NCBI GenBank assembly: GCA_902766675.1 | Contig: CACXEN010000046.1 | Location: 1-10,228 of the forward strand | Length of the DNA: 10,228 nucleotides | From: an uncultured Erysipelotrichaceae bacterium | GTDB lineage: Bacteria > Bacillota_I > Bacilli_A > Erysipelotrichales > Erysipelotrichaceae | Direction: 5' to 3' | Shown: positions 1-8,200 of the stretch, piece by piece | How positions within the stretch are numbered: position 1 is the stretch's first letter | Layout of the letters: the number at the start of each line of letters is the position of its first letter | Translations under genes and position numbers: made by a program | Notes under the pieces: model-generated | Database searches by the model: none | The model's input: only the letters and a program-made list of their open reading frames with translations | What the model was told of the DNA's origin: nothing

Positions 1-1020
1 GATAGAAGTATAGCAATCCAAAGACTGATGCAGGGCGAAATCAGAGTGATTTTCTCTGTTGATATGTTCAATGAAGGTGTGGATATACCTGCTGTTGATA
101 TGGTAATGTTTCTGCGCCCAACGGAATCACCAATTGTTTTTCTGCAGCAGCTCGGCAGGGGACTTCGAAAGAGCATGGGCAAAGAGTATCTGAATGTCCT
201 TGATTTTATCGGGAATTATGAGAAAGCTGGACGCGTACGATTCTTACTGACAGGAAAGACATTTTCAGAGACAAAGACATATAATCCAGCGGATCGGACA
301 GATTTCCCAGATGATTGCATGATTGATTTTGATCTGGAACTTATAGATCTTTTCGCGGAGATGGATAAACGTACCCTGCGGGTAAAGGATTGCATACGTA
401 ATGAATATTATCGTGTGAAAAATCTACTTGATAAATCACCGTCCAGATTGGAATTATTTACATATATGGATGATGACGTATATCAGTTAGCAATGCAGCA
501 TTCTAAGGAGAATCCATTTAATTTTTATTTGGATTATAAAAAGAATTTGAATGAGTTATCAGAAGAAGAAAAGGAATTTTTACAGGGAGAAGGTTACAAA
601 TTTGTCTGTTTGATTGAGACAACAAAGATGTCAAAAGTCTATAAGATGCCGGTGCTTATGGCATTTTACAATCATGGAGACATCCGAATGGAAGTCACGG
701 AGCAACAGTTGCTTGCAAGCTGGAAAGAGTTTTTCTCAACCGGAACAAACTGGAAGGACTTGGACGAGGATATGACCTATGAGAAGTACATGGCGATTTC
801 AGATAAAGAGCATATAAATAAGATTCTGAAAATGCCAGTACATTTCTTGCAGGAATCTGGAGATGGATTCTTCGTAAAACGTGATGGATGTGCTCTGGCA
901 CTTAGCGAGAAGCTGCAAGATGTGATTGATAATCCGGTGTTCGTAGATCAGATGAGGGATGTGATTAGGTATCGGACGATGGATTATTATCAGAGAAGGT
1001 ATAGGAATGTAGATGTGTAA
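1..1020 (+). CDS. SF2 DEAD/DEAH-box helicase, C-terminal part (5' end outside window)
   Basis: The reading frame is open from base 1 and ends at TAA 1018-1020, so only the last 339 residues are seen; the ATP-binding half (Walker A, DEAH box) lies upstream of the window. Numbering from base 1, residues 18-30 (FSVDMFNEGVDIP) are helicase motif V and residues 50-56 (QLGRGLR) are motif VI with its arginine finger. Together they show the second RecA-like domain of an SF2 translocase. The style matches the large Firmicute helicases of the UvrB/type-III-restriction branch, which often carry an N-terminal PLD-type nuclease or a C-terminal DUF3427, but neither is visible here. Residues from about 80 to 339 form a charged, aromatic-rich region that I do not recognise. 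The gene runs directly into the next one. Its local G+C is uneven: the motif V/VI part is richer than the tail. The helicase call is firm; a role in DNA repair, restriction or phage defence is inference. Confidence 0.9.
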   Translation, partial: DRSIAIQRLMQGEIRVIFSVDMFNEGVDIPAVDMVMFLRPTESPIVFLQQLGRGLRKSMGKEYLNVLDFIGNYEKAGRVRFLLTGKTFSETKTYNPADRTDFPDDCMIDFDLELIDLFAEMDKRTLRVKDCIRNEYYRVKNLLDKSPSRLELFTYMDDDVYQLAMQHSKENPFNFYLDYKKNLNELSEEEKEFLQGEGYKFVCLIETTKMSKVYKMPVLMAFYNHGDIRMEVTEQQLLASWKEFFSTGTNWKDLDEDMTYEKYMAISDKEHINKILKMPVHFLQESGDGFFVKRDGCALALSEKLQDVIDNPVFVDQMRDVIRYRTMDYYQRRYRNVDV

Positions 1021-1021
1021 G

Positions 1022-1028
1022 AGAGGAG
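1022..1028 (+). promoter_or_regulatory. Ribosome binding site that decides the start of the membrane protein gene
   Basis: AGAGGAG lies 8 bases before a TTG codon at 1037. The alternative ATG at 1013 overlaps the stop of the preceding gene and has only a weaker AGAAGG placed about 13 bases upstream. The spacing favours TTG 1037. Confidence 0.6.
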
Positions 1029-1036
1029 AGAAACAA

Positions 1037-1957
1037 TTGAATAAGATTAATACGTTTTTCAAAAAACATAAAACCAAGGTTATCGTTTATAGTAGCATAT
1101 TTATTGTTGTACTTATTATTTCTAATATATTATTGAATAGTGCATATAGCTTTGTTGTATCAGAATATGAGAAGGATCCAACGTGTATTCAGACATGTGA
1201 AGATGGCATTAATACGCTGAGAAAAATGAAATATTATAGAAATTCTAAGAATTATATCTTGCGTATGAAACGTTCAATTGTTGAAAATTATTGTGACCAG
1301 AATGACTTTGATGAGGCAGAGAATTACTTGAATAGGAATTATCAGGATGGAATGTCGGACATGTATGACAAAATCGAAGGTTGGAGAGACGATTATGAGG
1401 AGGAGCAACGTTTGTACTACATGGAAACCTTGGAAGGTCGGACAAAACGAGTAGAGAAAATGTATGAAACTATGGGATTTGGAGGAGAGGAATTCATTGG
1501 AGATGTTCCGGAACATTTGGTTGCGAACATTGAATACGGAGATCTTGATAGTATAGGGTATTTGCTTCCAGTATGGAATCGAAATAATACATATTTAGAT
1601 ATGCTAAAAGGGGTGATACTTTTTGCAGATGGTGATGCCAATATTCCTGATTCTACTTATTATGTTTATGATTGGCAGGTAATAAATGAGTGCGATATAT
1701 CTGCAGAAGATTATGAGTATTATTTAAGAAGCAATTATAATATTGATATAGATGTAGATAGTGTGAATGTAATTCAATATTGCGCAATGAAACAGTTGAT
1801 GCACTCAAAAGTGTCGACCAGTCAAAGAATATTAGTATTTTGTATGCAAGGAAAATACTTTGTGGGTGGAATCTATTATGGAGTAGGCGAGAATACTTTG
1901 TCAGAGTTAGTTCCTGTAAGAGGGGATTATAGTGGCAGGTTGAATGAAGAGTATTAG
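1037..1957 (+). CDS. Single-pass membrane protein of unknown function
   Basis: The protein has 306 residues if started at TTG 1037, or 314 from ATG 1013, which overlaps the preceding gene by 8 bases. I prefer TTG because of its well-spaced ribosome site and because the protein then opens naturally with MNKINTFFKKHKTK. That basic stretch precedes a hydrophobic segment of about 21 residues (roughly residues 15-35, rich in I, V and L), so the N-terminus should stay in the cytoplasm and the rest should lie outside. There is no lipobox and no clear cleavage site, so it is more likely a membrane anchor than a cleaved signal. The outer part is acidic and tyrosine-rich. Its first half (about residues 45-130) looks helical, with a TPR/Sel1-like flavour (FDEAENYLNRNY). 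The last 60 residues look like beta strands (RILVFCMQGKYFVGGIYYG). I recognise no family. It lies directly between the partial helicase and the TerB-like gene on the same strand, so co-transcription is plausible. It could be a membrane sensor or effector of the cluster, or an unrelated passenger. Confidence 0.8.
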   Translation: MNKINTFFKKHKTKVIVYSSIFIVVLIISNILLNSAYSFVVSEYEKDPTCIQTCEDGINTLRKMKYYRNSKNYILRMKRSIVENYCDQNDFDEAENYLNRNYQDGMSDMYDKIEGWRDDYEEEQRLYYMETLEGRTKRVEKMYETMGFGGEEFIGDVPEHLVANIEYGDLDSIGYLLPVWNRNNTYLDMLKGVILFADGDANIPDSTYYVYDWQVINECDISAEDYEYYLRSNYNIDIDVDSVNVIQYCAMKQLMHSKVSTSQRILVFCMQGKYFVGGIYYGVGENTLSELVPVRGDYSGRLNEEY

Positions 1958-1998
1958 ATAACTGTCGCATATAGAAGGCTGAAAAACTTGATTATACG

Positions 1999-2006
1999 AG
2001 GGAGGA
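1999..2006 (+). promoter_or_regulatory. Strong ribosome binding site before a TTG start
   Basis: AGGGAGGA contains a full GGAGG core 8 bases upstream of TTG 2014. It fixes the start of the large TerB-like gene. No in-frame ATG occurs before residue 50, which would remove the first repeat. Confidence 0.75.
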
Positions 2007-2013
2007 TTAAAGT

Positions 2014-5000
2014 TTGCAAAATATAAATGAACTTGTAGGGATTATAAAAGGTATAGATTTTGATGGTGTAATAAATGAAAAAGAAGTGTTGCGCCTTCAA
2101 TCTTGGGTGGATAAAAATAGAAATCTTGCATATGACAAGCAACAAATAGAGTTAATCAAAATGGTGGATTCTGTTCTTGAAGATCATGTGATTGATGATT
2201 CAGAGAAGGCAATATTGATAACTACTTGCGAAGAGTTTATGAAAGATTCGGGCGATAGTTCAGCACGTATTTATGAACTTAATGGAATTATTGAGGGCGT
2301 AGTCTGCGATGGGGAGGTAAATGAAGCAGAAGTTTGGCGTTTAAAAGAATGGATGGATATTTATGGCGATAGTATAAGAAATCATAAACCAAGTGCAGAA
2401 TTATGCAAGACAATTGATGATATTCTTGAGGATGGAATCGTAACAGAAGAAGAACAGGCTGAGCTTCTTAAGATGTTAAATGTCAGAATTAGGAATGCAC
2501 AATTTGAGACTAAGCTTGCATATTTGTGTAAACTAGTTAAAGAAAAGAAAAATATTGGCGTAGATCTGATTGATATTTTGAATAATGAATTAGCAATGAA
2601 TGAAATTCATAGTAGAGCTGAGAAAAATCTTATGCAAGTTGTTAGTTCGTATAGTGGATATTGCAGAAATCCGGAAATTATAGTAGTTTCCTTAGTCCTT
2701 ATTGCCATGCTTGAATATGATGGCAATTATTATGATAGTGTACGAGATACATATAAAGATTTGTATGAAAGATTTTCTGAGCAAAAGATAGAAGGAAAAA
2801 TCCGTTCTATATTAAGCAAGTATAAAAAACAATCTGAATCTGGTAGCAGAGCCAGAATAATTAATGTGGCTTTAGAAAATGCCATTGTGCCTCAGGCGTT
2901 TCTTTCTGCGTTCTTTGAATTTATTTTTGATATTTATAAGTTGAATTTTGAATATGATCTTTCGCAGGAGCCATATGAGGATTTTCGGTTTGTATTTGAA
3001 GGTTTGAGAAATAATATGCTTTCTGAGGGAGATAATATCTCTATTAATGTTACTCAGAAAAGTTACAAATTAATAGCTTCAACAAAGCAGTTAATCAGCC
3101 GAGAAGATGGATTAGATGCAGTTATTAAGTTAAGTATTATTATTGTTAAACTGATAGATCGTCGCTTTTGGGATAAAGAAGTAACCATTTTTAATCCCTA
3201 CTTAAAAGTTGGGTATGAGGGCTGGGAGAGAACATTAAAGGAAAGTGTTAGAGAGGGATACATGCGTAGGAAGAGCGATTCCGAGCTAAGATCACGTTGG
3301 GAGCCAAAGCTTATACTACACAATAATTCTGTATACCTAAATCCTCCGGTGCATAGAGTTAAATCGCAGTATGACTACAGAAATATTGCAGTTGTAGTGT
3401 ATAACGATGGAGAGGAAATATACAGAAATAATAATTGTGATATTCGTGAGATTATTGGAGGATATCAGGTTAAGTCAGAAAAAATTGAAATTACAAACCC
3501 CTTGGGAAAGCTCGAATATAGATTAGAGGCTGACAATGAGGTTATATATGATAGTAGAAAGAAGTTTTATCGCAATTGTATAGTTTTTAATGATGAAGGA
3601 CAGGAAATACACAACAATATTGATTTTGAAGGTATGGTGTATGTTGTTTACAGTAAGGGCGATACTGCAATAGACAATATCATTACAAAAGACAATTATT
3701 GTATTGGATATAAACTTGTAAGATTAGGTGATGCTATTGAAATTGGACATGATGTTTTCAATTTCTCGTCTATGGCAAAGCCTGGTATTTTTGGACAAGT
3801 GTATCCTAATTGCATAGTAAAAAAAGAAGGGCAGGATAAAGTAATATCTGTATATCATGATATTTGTTTTGTGGTTTTTGAAGCAGATAAGGCATCGACA
3901 AAATTCGAAATAAATATTAATGGTAAACCACATAAATTAAGTGAAATGCAGTATAAATCTACTGAAAAAAATCATTCCATAAAGTATGTTGTTGAATTAA
4001 ATTTAAAAGAATCAGGAATATATAAAATTGAAGTAAATCGTTTAATAGCGGGTGGAAAGAGTAAGATTTTGCAAGCTGATATGGCATATGATACAAGTCT
4101 AATATTTTCAAGAGAGGAATTAGAGGATTCTGTTTATAGAGTTCAAGTATCATCAAAGTTATTACAGCATAGCATTGATACGAAGGTTATTGCAGGGAAT
4201 TTTGATCCGGGCTTTATTAAGTTTGATTATGCAGAGGAATGTTATAGTTATTACTTACCTTTTGACTTTGGCTTCTACAAGTTATCGGAAGGTGAATGGT
4301 GTTCGAAACTCGAAGACCTATGGATAGATGATATAAATGATAAGAGTGTTTTGATGTTGTATGATTCAGAATGTGATGGACTGTTGATTTATACAGAGGC
4401 AGGAAGACTGGCAGAGGATGATATTAAGTTAGTTAATAGGGATTATTACAAAGAGTTGCCGATTTTCTTTTTAAAATCTTATAGGAATGGTAACAAATAT
4501 GTAACACTCGCTTTTACTGCAAACAGTAAAGTGAAATATGTAATGCGTTGTTATAACAAATGTTTTATTGATGAAGAAAAAACAGAAATATTGTGCTTGG
4601 ATAATCCCAAAAGAGTAACGATTACACCAGTTTTTCATGGAAAAAATAAGGTATTCTATGAATTGTTTAATCCGGTGGAAGAGAAGATACTAACAAGCAA
4701 ATTATTAGAAAGTAATCAAACTAGTACACTCACTAACTTTAAATCTTTTCAAAAATATATCATACGGTTTCATGAGAAGACAAAGATTCTTCAACTTAGA
4801 AAAAATACTTTGTTATTGGAGGAACGTAGGACATTTTATTCGAAGGAAGACTTCGTTGGCAGATCATTTAAGATAACTGAGGCATATTTTAATCAGAGTA
4901 TTCGAGGCAAATTTGTTGAAAAACAGTGGTTCTTCAATAAATATTATTTAAAATTAACTGATGTTATTGATATGCAGAAAGGGATCTTCGAAGGACAAAT

Positions 5001-5229
5001 ATATAGTAAGTCATATAGAGGTGATTTTTTCCTTTACAATATCAATCCTGTTGAAGTCGAAATATGTAGTGATGTTATCGAAGATACAATGGATATCTAT
5101 ATGACAAACGAAGGGGATGGGTTGTTGTTTGATCCTGAACATAGAGGAATATTAAATTCAATGGAACATCCAACCGCACCAGATATTTTTTTGTATACCA
5201 TTAGTATGAAGGGAGAAGATGAGCAGTGA
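2014..5229 (+). CDS. Large TerB-like-repeat protein, partner of the downstream DUF1998 helicase (DruH-like position)
   Basis: The protein has 1071 residues and starts at TTG 2014 behind a strong ribosome site. Residues 3-70 and 85-152 are two copies of one helical unit. Each has a first half with the pattern L-x2-I-I-x-G-x3-DG-x-(I/V)-N-E-x-E-V-x-R-L-x2-W (DG at 17-18 and 99-100) and a second half with LED-x-(V/I) (ED at 56-57 and 139-140). This DG-x-(V/I)-x3-E pattern is typical of TerB-like domains, also found at the front of some bacterial BRCT proteins. Residues about 160-420 look helical. From RWEPKL (428) to the end the protein is dominated by alternating strands; about 615-690 resembles an Ig-like sandwich. 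There is no signal peptide, membrane segment, Walker motif or nuclease motif, so it should be cytosolic. Its stop overlaps the helicase start by four bases, implying coupled translation and a shared complex. A DruH-like role in anti-phage defence is inferred from position and size, not from recognised DruH sequence. Tellurite resistance is not implied. Confidence 0.85.
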   Translation: MQNINELVGIIKGIDFDGVINEKEVLRLQSWVDKNRNLAYDKQQIELIKMVDSVLEDHVIDDSEKAILITTCEEFMKDSGDSSARIYELNGIIEGVVCDGEVNEAEVWRLKEWMDIYGDSIRNHKPSAELCKTIDDILEDGIVTEEEQAELLKMLNVRIRNAQFETKLAYLCKLVKEKKNIGVDLIDILNNELAMNEIHSRAEKNLMQVVSSYSGYCRNPEIIVVSLVLIAMLEYDGNYYDSVRDTYKDLYERFSEQKIEGKIRSILSKYKKQSESGSRARIINVALENAIVPQAFLSAFFEFIFDIYKLNFEYDLSQEPYEDFRFVFEGLRNNMLSEGDNISINVTQKSYKLIASTKQLISREDGLDAVIKLSIIIVKLIDRRFWDKEVTIFNPYLKVGYEGWERTLKESVREGYMRRKSDSELRSRWEPKLILHNNSVYLNPPVHRVKSQYDYRNIAVVVYNDGEEIYRNNNCDIREIIGGYQVKSEKIEITNPLGKLEYRLEADNEVIYDSRKKFYRNCIVFNDEGQEIHNNIDFEGMVYVVYSKGDTAIDNIITKDNYCIGYKLVRLGDAIEIGHDVFNFSSMAKPGIFGQVYPNCIVKKEGQDKVISVYHDICFVVFEADKASTKFEININGKPHKLSEMQYKSTEKNHSIKYVVELNLKESGIYKIEVNRLIAGGKSKILQADMAYDTSLIFSREELEDSVYRVQVSSKLLQHSIDTKVIAGNFDPGFIKFDYAEECYSYYLPFDFGFYKLSEGEWCSKLEDLWIDDINDKSVLMLYDSECDGLLIYTEAGRLAEDDIKLVNRDYYKELPIFFLKSYRNGNKYVTLAFTANSKVKYVMRCYNKCFIDEEKTEILCLDNPKRVTITPVFHGKNKVFYELFNPVEEKILTSKLLESNQTSTLTNFKSFQKYIIRFHEKTKILQLRKNTLLLEERRTFYSKEDFVGRSFKITEAYFNQSIRGKFVEKQWFFNKYYLKLTDVIDMQKGIFEGQIYSKSYRGDFFLYNINPVEVEICSDVIEDTMDIYMTNEGDGLLFDPEHRGILNSMEHPTAPDIFLYTISMKGEDEQ
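2020..2469 (+). repeat. Tandem duplication inside the TerB-like gene
   Basis: Residues 3-70 and 85-152 of the encoded protein align with an offset of 82-83 residues. Matching pairs include GIIKGIDFDGVINEKEV with GIIEGVVCDGEVNEAEV, LQSWVDKN with LKEWMDIY, and VDSVLEDHVIDD with IDDILEDGIVTE. Because each unit itself has two similar halves, the order is A-B-A-B. The DNA copies have diverged, so the duplication is old. Confidence 0.75.
5211..5215 (+). promoter_or_regulatory. Ribosome binding site inside the end of the TerB-like gene
   Basis: GGGAG lies 10 bases before the GTG start at 5226, within the last codons of the upstream gene. With the GTGA stop/start overlap this is a standard arrangement for coupled translation. 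Confidence 0.55.
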
Positions 5230-8200
5230 AGAAACTGAATCCGATTGAGAGATCACAATACATAAATGATAAATATAAAGAGTATTTGAAGTCATCATTT
5301 GATTTTGGAAGGAGTCGTTTACAAAAACTATTTGTAGAGCAACTTGAAAAGGAGCAATTATTCAAGGGACCATATGTTGACTTAAGTTTTCCGTTTCAAA
5401 GGGGAAAAAGTTTGGAATCATTAATGGAAGAAGGAGTTGTGTGTAAAGCATTTAAGAGATTGGATGATATTAATTTCATCAGACCGTTATATTTTCATCA
5501 AGAAGAGGCAATTCGGATTATTGGAAAAGGACATAGTGCAATAATTACAACAGGTACAGGTTCTGGTAAAACTGAAAGTTTCTTGTATCCTATTTTGAAT
5601 GATTTACTTTTTGATGTTGAAAAGGGAAATAAGGAGGTTGGCGTTAGAGCTATTTTCCTTTATCCTATGAATGCATTAGTAAATGACCAGATTGATCGTA
5701 TTAGAAAGATTTTGTTGCATTGTCAGGAGATTACCTTTGGTTTTTTTACGGGTGATACACCAGAAAAGACAACCACAAATACAAGGAAAAAGTTAGGCGA
5801 AGAAAATGAAACAGTAATTCCAGAAAATGAACTTGTGTCCAGAGAGGAAATCCGTAAGAATCCGCCGCATTTACTCTTTACAAATTACTCAATGCTTGAG
5901 TATTTGCTTATTCGACCAAATGATTATGCAATTTTCGAAGAGAAGAGATTGCAGAATTGGAAATATGTAGTGTTAGATGAAGCGCATACCTATAATGGTG
6001 CTCTTGGTATTGAGCTATCACTTCTACTTAGAAGACTTACAGGATTAGCACCAAAACGTCCACAGTTTATTCTTACCAGTGCGACATTGGGTCAGCAGGG
6101 AAAATCTGAAACAGATATAATTAAGTTTGCTAAGAATCTAACATCTGTTGAATATGAAGTTAGCGATATAATCTTTTCTAAGAGAATTCCATTGCAGGAG
6201 ACTGCGGCATATAGAGTTGCGGGATGCGATTATCAGGCTATTAAAGATAATATGGAATCTTTGGAAGAGGTAAAGAAGATATCTTGTAAGTATTATAACT
6301 GTAGCGCCTTTGATATTAAGGCAGTTTTGTTTGAGTTACTTTCTAAAGATCAGAATGTTCATGCTCTAAGTTCATTATTAAAATCAGGGAGTAAAGATTT
6401 TAGAGTTCTTTATAATGAGTTTTGTGAGTACATGTCAAAGAAAGAGCTTATTGCGTTAATTGATATAATCAACGCGGCAGAGAAAGATGGTGTTGGGTTG
6501 TTTGATCTTAAATATCATTCATTCGTACGCCCGATTTCAGGTGCATATGTTACTCTGGGAAAAGAACCAAAGCTTAGTCTTACCAAGATTAATGAAATTG
6601 ATGGTATGAAGGCTTTTGAAGTTGGGAATTGTCGATATTGTAAATCTCCATATATTATTGGCAAAATTCGACGTAGGGAAGATAATCAAATGGATTATTT
6701 GCTTCAAAACAAAGAGATTGATATATATGAAAATTATGGGGATGAAGAAAATGTTAAAATAGATTATTTCATACTTGAAAATGTTATAAATGAGGAAGAA
6801 GTAAATAAAGATGTTCTTGAAGAATGTAGTATTTGTGCAAAATGTGGAGAAATTCATGCCGCAAAAAACCTTAATGCTAGAAAATGTAAGTGTGGGGAGA
6901 CGTTTCGTTTCAGTGCTTATTTGATAAAGCAAAAAAAATCAGATGAAGAAGATTTTATTTATAATAATATCTCGCAATGTCCCTGCTGTGGTCATAAGGG
7001 AAAATCAGGAGTTGTCAGATCTCTTAATATGGGAAAAGATGAAGGAACTGCATTAATAGCACAGATGCTTTATGAAGCTATTGATGAGGGAGATCAGGAA
7101 ATAAAGCAGGTTAAGAAGATTTCGTTGAAGCCTGTGAATAAGGTGGCTGGCATTCCTAAAAAAGAAAATGTTAAACAGTATTTAGCTTTTTCGGATAGTA
7201 GACAACAGGCAAGCTTTGCCGCGGTATTCTTTGATGCAAATCATGTAAGAATGCTCAGAAAACGCTTGATATGGGAAATGATAGTAAAAAATGGTTATAA
7301 AGATATGGGGGTTGATGAGCTTGCATCTTATCTGACAGAGGAAATAAAGACGAAAGATTTATTCCACAATAATATGGGGGCACATAAAAATGCATGGGCA
7401 GCAATTCTGGTTGATCTTTTGCGAGTTGATGGTTCATATGATAGTGAAGGACTTGGATTATATTATTTTGATTTGGATATATATAAAATATTAAATGAAC
7501 TTACAAATGAGGAAGTAGAAGAAGTCTTTGCACAGTATAATTGCAAAATGAATAAAGATGAGCTAAACATTCTAATGCAAGTCGTATTAGGAGTATTTAA
7601 GGTTGCACCAGCAATTAATTTTGTGAAGTCTACACTTACGCCAGATGAGAAAAAGGATATTTTAGAATACAGAAGATTTAATAATTATGTTATGCTTAAC
7701 TGCCCTAAAACTACTCAGGGTATCAGAAGCTTTTTGCCTGTAAAAGGTGATGAGAATATGGTGGTAAGGTTTGTAAAAAAAGTATTTGATTGTGCTTCAG
7801 AAGAAGCTAAGAGTGCCTTGAATATAATATTTGATCTTTTACTTCAGGCAAGTGAAGTTGCTGGTAGTGAGAAGATTTTATTTAAGCATGAAAAGAAAGA
7901 TGCATATCAAATTGATGCCAGCAGGTATGTGCTTAAAAATTACAAAACTTCAAAATTTTATCAGTGTAGTAAATGTGGAAAATTGACACCGTACAATCTT
8001 AGAGGAAAATGTACACAGGATAGATGTACAGGTATATTATCGAAAGTTGATCCAGATGAAGTATTAGCGATGAATTTCTATCGAAATCAATATAAAGAAA
8101 AAAAGATAGAGGGTATTGTGATTCAGGAACATACAGCTCAACTTGAAAGAAAACAGGCAAAGGAGTATCAGAAAGATTTTAAAAATAAAAAAATTAATAT

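Noticed and set aside
695..1077. Overlapping minus-strand open frames opposite the end of the partial helicase
   Set aside because: They lie wholly opposite a gene with clear helicase motifs, have no ribosome site or recognisable protein, and have shadow-like composition.
1958..2013. Promoter between the membrane protein and the TerB-like gene
   Set aside because: I found no pair of -35/-10 boxes with acceptable spacing, only isolated AT-rich hexamers.
2014..2469. Tellurite resistance gene
   Set aside because: The TerB-like pattern is only a domain resemblance in a 1071-residue protein, and no other ter genes are present.
6537..6932. A 131-codon minus-strand open frame rich in I and F
   Set aside because: It mirrors the AT-rich first insertion of the helicase; the hydrophobic look comes from reading AT-rich DNA backwards.
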